Assembly (NCBI GenBank): GCA_943787225.1
Contig: CALSLP010000001.1
Span: 620,001-684,000 of the forward strand
Length of the DNA stretch: 64,000 bases
Direction of reading: 5' to 3'
Source of the DNA: an uncultured Alphaproteobacteria bacterium
GTDB lineage: Bacteria > Pseudomonadota > Alphaproteobacteria > MPNO01 > UBA2964
The notes beneath the pieces are model-generated. The model did not search any database, was not told where the DNA came from, and was given only the letters and a program-made list of their open reading frames with translations. Of the stretch, positions 48,013-56,831 are shown piece after piece. The position numbers and the translations under genes are program-made. The first letter of the stretch is position 1. Every line of letters starts with the position of its first letter.

Positions 48013-49119
48013 ATGAATAAAATTGGAGCAATCGTAATCGCGGCGATAGCGCTGTCTGCCGGGCTCGCGATTGGCCTGCGCATGGATGGTGGCGCACCCA
48101 CCCAAAAGGCTGCAGCGCCGGTGATGAAAGCCGATGCCCCGAAGGCTGACGCCCCGGTTAAATGGAAACTGGCCAGCGCCTATCCGGGACGGATGGTTCA
48201 GCTCGGCCTACTCGGCAAAAACCTGCCCGCTAAACTCAAAGCGATTTCAGGCGGCAATATCGACCTCACCTTCTTTGAACCCAAAGCCCTCGCCCCGCCC
48301 TTGCAATATTTCGATGCCATCGCCAAAGGCGCCATCGATGCGGCGTGGACAACACCGGGTTACTGGTATGGCAAGGAAAAGGCGCTGGTCATGTTCAGCT
48401 CGGTGCCGTTCGGCCCCTCCGCGGGTGAGTATCTCGCCTGGTTCTATTATGGCGGTGGCCAAAAGCTGATGGACGACATCTATAAAAAGCACGGCCTCAA
48501 ATCGATCATTTGCGGGCTTATCGCCCCTGAGGCTTCAGGCTGGTTCCGCAAAGAGGTTAAATCGGTCGAAGACCTGAAGGGTCTCAAGATGCGGTTCTTT
48601 GGGCTTGGTGGTCGCGTGATGCAGAAGCTCGGCGTCGCAACGCAGCTGCTCGCGGGCGGCGATATCTATCCAGCGCTGGAACGTGGCACGCTGGACGCTA
48701 CTGAATATTCCATGCCGGCAATTGATTATGACCTTGGGTTTTATCAGATCGCCAAACATTATTATTTCCCAGGCTGGCATCAGCAATCGACAATGTTGGA
48801 GCTGCTGATCAACCGGAATAAATGGGACGGTTTATCACCAACCCAGCAAGCACAGTTCCGGATTGCCTGTGGCGATAACATCCGCGCAGGACTCGCCGAA
48901 GGCGAAGCCATTCAGGCAAAGGCGCTCAAAGCGCTAAAGGCAAAAGGCGTACAGCTGCATCGCTGGCCTGTAGAAATGCTCGCAGCCTTCAAATCTGCCT
49001 GGGATGAGGTCGTTAAAGAAGACGTTGCTGCCGATTCCACCTTCGCGACCGTCTGGAAATCATATGAATCCTTCCGCAAAGAATACCGTATTTGGAAAGA
49101 ACACGGCTATTTACAATAA
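48013..49119 (+). CDS. TRAP transporter substrate-binding protein (DctP/TakP family)
   Basis: 368 residues, with an N-terminal signal/anchor (IGAIVIAAIALSAGLAIGL). The mature protein starts about VKWKLASAYPGRMVQLG. AAWTTPGYWYGKEKAL, GRVMQKLGVATQLLAGGDIY and TEYSMPAIDYDLGFYQIAKH are typical of the TakP (keto-acid) type. It delivers a carboxylate, probably a 2-oxo or aromatic acid, to the two membrane subunits that follow. ATG 48013 is chosen because it starts the signal peptide. Confidence 0.88.
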   Translation: MNKIGAIVIAAIALSAGLAIGLRMDGGAPTQKAAAPVMKADAPKADAPVKWKLASAYPGRMVQLGLLGKNLPAKLKAISGGNIDLTFFEPKALAPPLQYFDAIAKGAIDAAWTTPGYWYGKEKALVMFSSVPFGPSAGEYLAWFYYGGGQKLMDDIYKKHGLKSIICGLIAPEASGWFRKEVKSVEDLKGLKMRFFGLGGRVMQKLGVATQLLAGGDIYPALERGTLDATEYSMPAIDYDLGFYQIAKHYYFPGWHQQSTMLELLINRNKWDGLSPTQQAQFRIACGDNIRAGLAEGEAIQAKALKALKAKGVQLHRWPVEMLAAFKSAWDEVVKEDVAADSTFATVWKSYESFRKEYRIWKEHGYLQ

Positions 49120-49140
49120 TTAGCCGGTCGAGAGATCCCC

Positions 49141-49716
49141 GTGAATTATCTCTTCCGCCTTGCCAGCAATATTGAAAATGCCGTCGTTCGCATTGGCCGC
49201 CTAGCCGCCTGGGCGGGGTTGTTCCTGGTGCTGGTCACGGTCTTCGACGTTGTCACGCGGAACTTCTCGCAATCTTCCTGGGATATTCTGCGGAATCTCA
49301 GCAACGCCCAGCAACAATGGTTTGGCTCCACCTTGCTGCAAGAGCTGGAATGGCACCTGCATACCGTCCTGTTCCTGTTTTGCCTCGGCTACGCCTATAT
49401 CAAGGGCGCGCATATTCGCATCGATGTCTTTCGCGAGAGATTCTCCGACAGCACCAAGGCGTGGATTGAAATAGCCGGGATCGTTCTGTTTCTGCTGCCG
49501 TTCTGCTTCCTTGTCGTCACCTTCGCCATCGATTTTGCGACTAGCTCTTACCTGCAACATGAAGGGTCTGCCTCGGGTGGCGGGCTGCCACACCGCTGGA
49601 TCATCAAGGCGAGTTTACCTGCCGGTCTTATCCTTCTCGCCTGTGCCGGTATTGCCATTTTGTTGAAACAAATCGTCCTGCTCACTGGCGCGTCACGACA
49701 ACAGGACGAGAGCTGA
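49141..49716 (+). CDS. TRAP transporter small permease (DctQ)
   Basis: 191 residues, GTG start, four membrane segments: LAAWAGLFLVLVTVFDVVTR, HLHTVLFLFCLGYAYIKGAH, WIEIAGIVLFLLPFCFLVV and SLPAGLILLACAGIAILL. DctQ signature HIRIDVF is at about 98. It overlaps the start of dctM by one base (ATGA-type coupling at 49716). Confidence 0.88.
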   Translation: MNYLFRLASNIENAVVRIGRLAAWAGLFLVLVTVFDVVTRNFSQSSWDILRNLSNAQQQWFGSTLLQELEWHLHTVLFLFCLGYAYIKGAHIRIDVFRERFSDSTKAWIEIAGIVLFLLPFCFLVVTFAIDFATSSYLQHEGSASGGGLPHRWIIKASLPAGLILLACAGIAILLKQIVLLTGASRQQDES

Positions 49717-51110
49717 TGCTGGCCTCTTCCCTGCCCCTGCTGATGTTTGCCGCGCTAGCGCTCTTATTATTCTCAGGCTTCCCAGTGGCCTTTGTGCTTG
49801 GCGGGCTGGCGCTCGCCTTCGGCTTTCTTGGTATCCTCGCCGATAGTTTTACGTTTATTCAGTTCTTCAATGTCGTACCGCGGATCTGGGGTGGCATCGC
49901 CGAGAACCTGATCCTGGTCGCAATCCCGATGTTTATCCTGATGGGCACAGTACTGGAACGCGCCGGTATCGCTGGCGAACTCCTGCGCTGTCTCGACCGG
50001 TTGCTATGCCGGGTCCCCGGCGGTCTCGCTTTGGCGGTAACCCTGATGGGCACAATCATGGCAGCAACCACCGGTATCATCGGCGCTTCCGTCGTGATGA
50101 TGACCCTCCTCGCCTTGCCCGCAATGTTACAGGCGCGCTATCAGGCAGGGTTTGCATCAGGCACCGTGGCCGCCGCCGGAACGCTCGGCATCCTCATACC
50201 ACCGTCCATTATGCTGGTGGTGATGGCAGAGATGCTCAACAAATCGGTCGGCACTCTATTCTTTGCCGCCTTTATCCCCGGCCTGTTGCTCGCCGCTTTC
50301 TACGCAATCTTTACCGTTTGCACGGCGATTTTCCGGCCCAATCTCGCACCAGCACGGGAGACATTGAAAAGCGACGATGACAGCCTGATCATATTAATCA
50401 CCACTGGCATTCTACCACCCGCCATATTGATAACGCTGGTTTTAGGGTCGATCCTATTTGGCTGGGCATCCCCAACGGAAGCGGCAGGGGTTGGTGCCTT
50501 CGGCGCATTGCTGCTGGCGTTCTTTATGCCGAGCCTCGTCCAAAAACAGCAGGCGGTTCCGTCTGTACCGGTATCCTATTTGAGCGTCGTCCGGGACTCC
50601 CTCGAACGCGCCGCGCTTACCGGTGGGATGCTGTTTGGTATCTTTATCGGCGCGACTGCCTTTTCTCTGGTGTTTCGGTCACTTGGTGGCGACAGCGTGA
50701 TCACCGGGCTGGCCGATTCCAGCGGGCTTGGCGCCTGGGGTATGCTCGCGGCCCTGATGGCGGTGATCTTTTTGCTCGGGTTCTTTTTCGACTGGATAGA
50801 GATCACACTCATCGTCCTGCCAATCTTCGTCCCGATCGTCGAGCTGCTTGATTTTGGCGACCATGTTTCAAAGGCCGAGGTACTGTACTGGTTTGCCGTC
50901 CTGATGGCGATCAATCTCCAAACCAGCTTTCTCACACCGCCCTTCGGCTTCGCTTTGTTCTATGTCAAAGGCGCTGCCCCGGCTGGCGTCTCTATGCAGG
51001 AAATCTGGCGCGGTAGTATACCGTTTGTCGGGCTACAGCTTCTCGCGCTCGGCCTGGTGATGGCGTTTCCTGATATCGCCTTGTGGCTCCCCCGCACCTA
51101 TTTGAATTAA
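49716..51110 (+). CDS. TRAP transporter large permease (DctM)
   Basis: 464 residues, about twelve membrane segments. Family blocks are NLILVAIPMFILMGTVLERA, ATTGIIGASVVMMTLLALPA, AAAGTLGILIPPSIMLVVM and LQTSFLTPPFGFALFYVKGA. It drives Na+-coupled uptake of the ligand held by the binding protein. Its 3' end overlaps the opposing MFS gene by four bases. Confidence 0.92.
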   Translation: MLASSLPLLMFAALALLLFSGFPVAFVLGGLALAFGFLGILADSFTFIQFFNVVPRIWGGIAENLILVAIPMFILMGTVLERAGIAGELLRCLDRLLCRVPGGLALAVTLMGTIMAATTGIIGASVVMMTLLALPAMLQARYQAGFASGTVAAAGTLGILIPPSIMLVVMAEMLNKSVGTLFFAAFIPGLLLAAFYAIFTVCTAIFRPNLAPARETLKSDDDSLIILITTGILPPAILITLVLGSILFGWASPTEAAGVGAFGALLLAFFMPSLVQKQQAVPSVPVSYLSVVRDSLERAALTGGMLFGIFIGATAFSLVFRSLGGDSVITGLADSSGLGAWGMLAALMAVIFLLGFFFDWIEITLIVLPIFVPIVELLDFGDHVSKAEVLYWFAVLMAINLQTSFLTPPFGFALFYVKGAAPAGVSMQEIWRGSIPFVGLQLLALGLVMAFPDIALWLPRTYLN

Positions 51111-52444
51111 AGAGCAGGTTTTTGCTGGGCACCAGAATCCCGGATCGCGAGCCAGCCGAGCACCGCTAAAATCCCGCCACCGACGATAAAGAACGATGCC
51201 TCCAGCCCAAAAATCTTGGCGATTGCCCCCATCAGGATAGGCAAAAAGACCGCGGCCAACCGGCCCGCCGTGACCCGCAGACCAGCCGCTTTGCCCTGCG
51301 CCTCACCAGCAGCCTGCGCGACGATGGAGATTTCCATCGCCTGTGCCACGCCCGAGGTTGCGCCGCGAATGGCGATAGCGATGACGAATAAAAAATAAAG
51401 TCCCAACACACCGGCAACCGGTGCGAGATCAATATCCAGTCCGAGAAAATCAAATATGGCGGCGACCGGTGACACCTCCATCGTAAAACCGGTCCAACCA
51501 ATAATTGGCGTAATGGTCATCATCAACACTCCGAGCGCGATGGAGGAGAGCAATATTCGACGGTTAGAGAACTTTGTTGCCAGCCACCCGGTGCTGATCG
51601 CGCCGACCCCACCAACCGCCCCAAGGACGGAAAACAGAATGCCGATCATCGTGCCGGAAATTCCAATGCCATCGAGATAAATGACATAGAAGTTGGACTG
51701 CATAGCGACACCGGAATGACGCAGGATGGTCACCATAAAAACCAATCCAATCGCCGGAATAGCAACAAGCCGGAAAGCATCGAGATAGTCGCTTAACTTG
51801 GGCATCACGTCGCCAAATGTCGTCGCGGATTTAGGTGGCGCATCTGCCGCCGGTTTCGGTTTCACTGTGACCGGCACAAAAAATGTCGAGAGAAATGTAA
51901 GAACCGCCCACAGGCTCAGGAACGAAAACGCCCACCACGCGCCGGCAAAGTCCCAGATCGCCCCGACGGTTGGCGGCCCAAAGATCGTGCCGATACGCGT
52001 CGCGAGCGTCAGCCGTCCGGTATAGACCGGTTGCCCGCGCATCAAACTGCCGGTCAGCGATTGCGCGCCAATCCAGGTCGTCATCACCGCCAACCCACCA
52101 AACATCTGAAACAGGATCAGCATTGGGATCAGCGGTGCTGCGGGGTACAGCATTGGAATGACCACGGCCGCACTGGCAAAGATCAACATCACCCGCCGGG
52201 TGCCAAACCGGTCCATCATCGCCCCACCATGGATCAGAAACAGCATGGGCAAAATATGGCGCGCGCCAAGGACGATACCGATGATGAGCGGGTCCCTGGT
52301 GAGGGTTGCCGTCCAGAGCGGCACGACAACGTTATATAGATGCAGCGAACTGTTGGAGAACATCGCCGCCCCATAGACCGGTATCTGCACGCGCCACGGT
52401 ATCGGCGCGGGTGATGTTGTTGAGGATGTTGAGGGATCGGCCAT
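51107..52444 (-). CDS. MFS transporter
   Basis: 445 residues, about twelve membrane segments. The loop motif DRFGTRRVML after segment 2 is the usual MFS signature (G-x3-D-R-x-G-R-R). Other blocks: GPPTVGAIWDFAGAWWAFSF and TGWLATKFSNRRILL. Substrate unknown, intact, and divergent from the Rieske gene at 52570. Confidence 0.87.
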   Translation of the reverse strand: MADPSTSSTTSPAPIPWRVQIPVYGAAMFSNSSLHLYNVVVPLWTATLTRDPLIIGIVLGARHILPMLFLIHGGAMMDRFGTRRVMLIFASAAVVIPMLYPAAPLIPMLILFQMFGGLAVMTTWIGAQSLTGSLMRGQPVYTGRLTLATRIGTIFGPPTVGAIWDFAGAWWAFSFLSLWAVLTFLSTFFVPVTVKPKPAADAPPKSATTFGDVMPKLSDYLDAFRLVAIPAIGLVFMVTILRHSGVAMQSNFYVIYLDGIGISGTMIGILFSVLGAVGGVGAISTGWLATKFSNRRILLSSIALGVLMMTITPIIGWTGFTMEVSPVAAIFDFLGLDIDLAPVAGVLGLYFLFVIAIAIRGATSGVAQAMEISIVAQAAGEAQGKAAGLRVTAGRLAAVFLPILMGAIAKIFGLEASFFIVGGGILAVLGWLAIRDSGAQQKPAL

Positions 52445-52569
52445 TGGGTCAGCCTACACCCCGGCATAGGGGTGAACAAAGGCCGGACGCTTTAAAATAT
52501 TCGCGCCGTCGGGTATCCTTTTGGCTTGCATCGCAGCTGTCTGCTGAAACGTCATCAGGGTAAGACATA

Positions 52570-53620
52570 ATGACCGAGACCAATGCCAAATTTCTAAAAA
52601 ACGCCTGGTACGCCGCGATCTGGGCGCATGACCTGCCCAATGCCACACCGGTTGCCAAAACCTTTCTCAATGAGCCGGTCGTTCTGTTCCGCATCGATGA
52701 CGGCACCGCTGTCGCACTGGAAGATAAATGCTGCCACCGGGCCGCGCCGCTGTCGGTTGGCGAGTGTGACGGTGATGGTATCCGCTGCGGCTATCACGGG
52801 CTCAAATTTGATGCCAAAGGTGTATGTGTTGAAATCCCTGGTCAGACGCAAATCCCGCCCGGCGCAACAGTTCGCGCCTATCCGATCGTTGAACGCTGGA
52901 ACATGGTCTGGATCTGGATGGGCGATGCGGCAAAAGCCGATGACAGCACCATTCCGGACTATTTCTGGCTTAAGGATGATGGCTGGAAAGCCGCGACCGG
53001 CTATATCCCGATGCAGGGCAATTACCAGCTGCTGGTCGACAACCTGCTCGATTTCACCCACGTGACCTATCTGCACAAAAACACCCTGTCCGCCGACCCT
53101 GAGGAAGCCAAGGTGCCGGTAAAGGTTGAACGCGGCGACCGGTCGGTTGCCGTATCGCGCTGGATTCTGGGTCATGACGCGCCTCCGCTCTTTCGCCAAG
53201 GCAGGGGGCTTTGATGGTAAGGTTGATCGCTGGCAGACCACCACCTGGCTCGCCCCCTCAACACTCGCCTTCGATGTCGGCTGCGCCAAGGCCGATACCG
53301 GCGCGGTGGATGGCGACCGGACGCAGGGGATCTCGATCTGGTCGACCCATATGATTACCCCCGAGACCGATACCTCAACCCATTATCACTGGGCCTATGT
53401 CCGCGACTTCGCGCTTAATGATGACAAGATGACCGCCGTACTGCATGACGGAGCCAAGGCCACGTTCGAAGAAGATGTCGTGATGATCGAAGCCCAGCAG
53501 CAACGCCTCGGCGGCATCAGCTTTGAAGGGTTAATCGATATCAACGCCGATAACCCACCACTACAGATGCGCCGCATCATGGATGACCTGATCGCGGCTG
53601 AGAACAGCGTAGGATCATAA
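52570..53620 (+). pseudogene. Rieske oxygenase large subunit (VanA/DdmC-like), frameshifted
   Basis: About 350 residues when joined. The Rieske cluster is bound by CCHRAAPL (C-x-H) and IRCGYHGLKFD (C-x2-H). The mononuclear iron site is NLLDFTHVTYLHKNTL. The frame fails at about 53195 (HDAPPLF then AKAGGFDGKVDRWQTTTW), one base too many in GCTCTTTCGCC. It is of the ring-hydroxylating/O-demethylating type that includes vanillate demethylase and dicamba demethylase. A reductase partner is not in the window. No transporter is co-directional immediately before it, but TRAP and MFS genes lie upstream. Confidence 0.84.
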
Positions 53621-53760
53621 TTCATTATCAATAATTTTAGGAACAAAGTCCTTTTTCATTGACAAAACAGTGTTTCATTTGCTAAACTCCTAACGTCGCC
53701 GCTATCGCATTGCAGCGCTTCGAGCCATTACATAACCCTACGCAAACCTAAGCCTATCCA

Positions 53761-53783
53761 ACCCCGCCGCGCGCGGGGTTTTT
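53761..53783 (+). terminator. Rho-independent terminator
   Basis: Stem ACCCCGC / GCGGGGT with a five-base loop followed by five T. It lies 140 bases after the Rieske gene and 40 bases before the lysis cassette, so it separates the two units. Confidence 0.75.
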
Positions 53784-53825
53784 CGTGTGCGCTTTCTGAA
53801 AGAACCAACAGCAAAGGACGGAGAT

Positions 53826-54148
53826 ATGAAACCGTGCTGACTGAACTCGTCCTCTCCATTGAGCTATCCACTGGCCATCCAGCCATGCCCATTCCGGTGC
53901 AACAATTTTCCCAATGCACCAGAACACTGACAGAGATCAGCCAGTTATTGTTTCGCCAACATCAAGAACAGCGCACCGCGCTAGGCATCACCAATGGCAG
54001 TGCTGTGATGCAGCTCTTTACCTCGTCCAAAGGGACATGGACTCTGGTCCTAACTTTACCAGGCGGACCGTCCTGCATCGCCGGGGCCGGCGAGAACTGG
54101 CAAAGAATTAAACCCAAACCTCAAAAACCAAAAGGAACCGGCCTGTGA
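53826..54148 (+). CDS. Small secreted hypothetical protein, lysis-cassette neighbour
   Basis: About 104 residues from GTG 53834 (to ELVLSIELSTGHPAMPIPVQ). The best ribosome site (AAGGACGGAG) is upstream of ATG 53826, whose frame stops after four codons. One extra A in ATGAAA would join that ATG to the frame as M-K-T-V-L-T, a better signal peptide. The body ITNGSAVMQLFTSSKGTWTL is like an uncharacterised family of small exported proteins seen near phage-type genes in Alphaproteobacteria. Overlaps the next start by four bases. Confidence 0.5.
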
Positions 54149-54576
54149 GTGTCGAGAGCATCCGTGAGGAGATGCGCGAAGCGATCAAATCGGTTGCCGA
54201 GCAAACCCAGTATGTCCGGGAAAATTTGCACAAGCCGTTCAACGGCTCGACCAAATTTGTGACGATTGCGACCGTCACCGGGCTGGGGGCGTTCTATGCC
54301 CTGATTGATCAGGCGATCATCGATCCCATCGAAAGCAGTTTTCAGAAAGACATTCTGGCGCTGCAACGCGATCTCGATGAGCACAAGGCCGCCGAAGCAC
54401 ATCCCACTGCCGCAAAGATGATTGTGACGCTGCAAGGCGGCAATGCCGAACAACAACGCCAGATCATCGCGCTTTGCAAAATCCTCGCGCAACGTTTGGC
54501 CACGCTGGAACACAAGGCGGGATTACTTGTTCACCAACGGTCCTGCGGCGTGCTCAACCCAATTTCCCGGAAATAA
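54145..54576 (+). CDS. Hypothetical coiled-coil membrane protein of the lysis cassette
   Basis: 143 residues, GTG start. A coiled coil (ESIREEMREAIKSVAEQTQY) is followed by one weak membrane segment (TIATVTGLGAFYALIDQAI) and a second helical part. No known family was recognised. It could be an accessory to holin action because of position. The last about 20 residues (VHQRSCGVLNPISRK) look out of character, and a slip before the stop is possible. Confidence 0.5.
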   Translation: MSVESIREEMREAIKSVAEQTQYVRENLHKPFNGSTKFVTIATVTGLGAFYALIDQAIIDPIESSFQKDILALQRDLDEHKAAEAHPTAAKMIVTLQGGNAEQQRQIIALCKILAQRLATLEHKAGLLVHQRSCGVLNPISRK

Positions 54577-54603
54577 CGATACAGAATCTTAAAGGAGACC
54601 CCG

Positions 54604-55116
54604 ATGATTATTTCTCTCATATCTTCCGCCATGGGCATGGTTGGCGGACTGGTGCCCGACATATTTAAGGAAGTCCGTGAAACCCGTGAGCATAGCCGCG
54701 AGTTGGTACGGATGGACAAGACCGCCGAGCTCCAGCTCAAAATGCTCGACGCCAAAACCGATGCCAAACTCGCCGAGGTTGAAGGCCAGGTCTATGTCGA
54801 GGAAATGAAGGCCTTCGGCAAACAGATGGAGGCCATCTACAGAGCCCAACAGCCGGTTGGCATCAAATGGGTCGATGGTTTTAACGCCGTGATCCGGCCC
54901 GCGACGGCCATGCTGTTAATGCTGATGTTTGTCATAACCGGCGGCATGTATATCACCGCCGTTTTGCAACAATTCGGCAATGGCGTGCTCGACCTAAAAG
55001 GCGCCTCGGAAATCATCTGGGGCTCGCTGGTAGGCGATGCCATTCAGGCCGTGCTGGGTTTCCTGTTCGGATATCGCTCGACCAAAGGCCGCATCATCAA
55101 CGCGCGGCGTTCGTAG
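54604..55116 (+). CDS. Holin-like protein
   Basis: 170 residues. A long charged helix (FKEVRETREHSRELVRMDKT) is followed by two or three membrane segments (IRPATAMLLMLMFVITGGMY, GSLVGDAIQAVLGFLFGY). This layout and the C-terminal RSTKGRIINARRS fit the phage holin family of alphaproteobacterial lysis modules (3TM holin type). Good ribosome site AAAGGAGACC. Six bases after its stop begins the lysozyme gene. Confidence 0.78.
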   Translation: MIISLISSAMGMVGGLVPDIFKEVRETREHSRELVRMDKTAELQLKMLDAKTDAKLAEVEGQVYVEEMKAFGKQMEAIYRAQQPVGIKWVDGFNAVIRPATAMLLMLMFVITGGMYITAVLQQFGNGVLDLKGASEIIWGSLVGDAIQAVLGFLFGYRSTKGRIINARRS

Positions 55117-55121
55117 TCGCC

Positions 55122-55569
55122 ATGATTATTGATGATGCCTTAGCGCTGATTAAGCGTTTCGAAGGGCTGGAACTGCATCCCTATCAGGATAGCGTCGGGG
55201 TCTGGACAATTGGCTATGGCGCGACCTATGGGCTCGATCGGGTGCGGGTGACGGCAGATCACCCTGTGCTAACCAACGAGCAAGCCGAAGCGTTGCTGAT
55301 CCGCGATGTTGAACGGTTCGAACGCGCCGTTACCCGGCTCGTCACCGTGCCCATCGATACGTATCAGGAGGGCGCCCTAACATCCTTTGCCTTCAATCTC
55401 GGTGTCCGGGGCGTTACAAAGCTCCACCCTGCTCAGGCGCATAAACGGCAATGAATGGGAAGACGTGCCCGCTCAGTTCCAGCGCTGGGTCTTTGCCGGC
55501 GGCCGTAGACTCCCCGGCCTGATTCGCCGTCGCGCGGCGGAGGCGGAATTGTGGTCTCAAAATTTGTAA
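55122..55569 (+). pseudogene. GH24 lysozyme (endolysin), frameshifted
   Basis: T4-type lysozyme: IKRFEGLELHPYQDSVGVWT carries the catalytic Glu (FEG) and IGYGATYGLDR the Thr/Asp side. The second half NEWEDVPAQFQRWVFAGGRR and LPGLIRRRAAEAELWSQNL lies in another frame. The break is at about 55408, in GTCCGGGGCG, one base off. Joined, the protein is about 149 residues. It has no signal peptide, so it needs the holin. It cuts the glycan strands of peptidoglycan. Confidence 0.82.
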
Positions 55570-55620
55570 AATCTGCGTTGACTCTCTCGCGTCCTCATGA
55601 TGTGATATTTCATGAATGAA

Positions 55621-55646
55621 ACGTTGTTTTATATATAAAACAACGT
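55621..55646. promoter_or_regulatory. Perfect 26-bp palindrome before the catabolic operon
   Basis: The half-site ACGTTGTTTTATA is followed directly by its exact reverse complement TATAAAACAACGT, with no spacer. It ends 28 bases before the start at 55674, and a TTGACT hexamer lies upstream at 55578. This is the expected place for a repressor operator, most simply for the IclR-type regulator encoded in the same operon. It is not followed by a T-run, so it is not a terminator. Confidence 0.7.
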
Positions 55647-55673
55647 GTTTGGCGATAAAACGCGGAGATGAGG

Positions 55674-55964
55674 ATGGATCACAATCCCTATCTAAAAGAC
55701 GGGGCCCCACCGAACGCCGATACCGGCAGAGGCCGTATTGAGGACCCGTCGTCCATCGTTAATGTACCGTGGCAGACCCGGCCCGCCCCACCGACAGAAT
55801 TTGAACTCGCTTTGTGTGAAGCACTCACCGAGATATTCGGCGCCGGTGCAGAGGCGCTTTCAGACATTGTTGCTGAGCTAAACAAGCGCGGCGTCAAGGC
55901 ACCGAACGGGTCGGACTGGACCGAAGATAGTTTTCAGGCCGAAATGAAAAAGCTGAGCGCCTGA
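55674..55964 (+). CDS. Recombinase-like helix domain protein
   Basis: 96 residues. The start at 55674 is better spaced from GGAG than ATG 55668. NPYLKDGAPPNADTGRGRIE and VPWQTRPAPPTEFELAL, then LNKRGVKAPNGSDWTEDSFQ, match a small protein family with a helix like part of site-specific recombinases. It is not a recombinase. Family members commonly accompany Rieske oxygenase and ABC transporter genes, as here. It is first in the operon, with a small gap to the ATPase gene. Its role is unknown. Confidence 0.7.
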   Translation: MDHNPYLKDGAPPNADTGRGRIEDPSSIVNVPWQTRPAPPTEFELALCEALTEIFGAGAEALSDIVAELNKRGVKAPNGSDWTEDSFQAEMKKLSA

Positions 55965-55970
55965 TCAATC

Positions 55971-56792
55971 ATGGCCAACGGCAAAGACATACGGATCGAA
56001 TATCGCAATGTCGCCAAGCAGTTCACCAGCAACAATGGCGTCGATGGTGCGGAAAGCATTATCCGTGCGGTTGAAAATGTCGATCTGAGTATTGCCGATG
56101 GTGAGGTGGTTTCCATCATCGGGCCCAGCGGTTGCGGCAAAAGCACCTTGCTCAATATGGGGGCCGGTCTGTATCTGCCGTCTTCCGGCGAGGTCTTTGT
56201 CGATCAGGAAAAAGTCGATGCGCCAAATCAGCATGTCGGGTTCATGTTGCAAAAGGACCTGTTGCTGGCTTGGCGGACTATCCAGAAAAATGTCGAGTTC
56301 GGGCTGGAAATCCAGGGCATCCCCCCCAATGAACGGCAAGAACGGTCAATGGACCTGCTTGAGAAATGCCGTCTCACCGGATTTGAAAACCATTACCCGC
56401 ATCAACTTTCTGGCGGTATGCGCCAGCGTGCCGCGCTCGCCCGCACCCTCGCCGTCGACCCCAAGGTTCTTTTGCTCGATGAGCCGTTCTCCGCCCTCGA
56501 CGCCCAGACGAAAATGATCCTGCAACAGGATCTTGCCGAAACATTGTCGACAGAGAAAAAGACGGCGCTGTTTATCACCCATGATCTGGTCGAATCCGTC
56601 GCCCTGTCAGATCGGGTGTTTGTTATGAGCGCGCGACCCGGGACCATCATCGAGGAAATTGACGTTAACCTGCCCGACCGCGCCAACCCGATGGCGCGAC
56701 GTCAGGACTCACAAAAACAGATTGGCGAGTATGTCGCCCAGCTTATGAGGCTGCTGCATGTCGGCGAAACGGCAGCCGAGATTGAGATTTAA
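55971..56792 (+). CDS. ABC transporter ATP-binding protein (nitrate/sulfonate/taurine type)
   Basis: 273 residues. Walker A IGPSGCGKSTLL, ABC signature LSGGMRQRAALARTLA, Walker B VLLLDEPFSALD and the switch His (FITHD). It energises import with the following permease and binding protein; the SsuB/TauB type usually takes up organic acids, sulfonates or pyrimidine precursors. Intact. Confidence 0.93.
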   Translation: MANGKDIRIEYRNVAKQFTSNNGVDGAESIIRAVENVDLSIADGEVVSIIGPSGCGKSTLLNMGAGLYLPSSGEVFVDQEKVDAPNQHVGFMLQKDLLLAWRTIQKNVEFGLEIQGIPPNERQERSMDLLEKCRLTGFENHYPHQLSGGMRQRAALARTLAVDPKVLLLDEPFSALDAQTKMILQQDLAETLSTEKKTALFITHDLVESVALSDRVFVMSARPGTIIEEIDVNLPDRANPMARRQDSQKQIGEYVAQLMRLLHVGETAAEIEI

Positions 56793-56831
56793 TTTATACG
56801 CGTGGCAATAATTTAAACCGTGGAGGAAACA

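Noticed and set aside
54474..54668. Frame between the coiled-coil and holin genes as a separate small gene.
   Set aside because: No start site and no family look; it overlaps the ends of both neighbours.
55621..55646. The perfect palindrome as a transcription terminator of the lysozyme gene.
   Set aside because: No T-run follows it, and it lies close before the next gene's ribosome site, so an operator is more likely.
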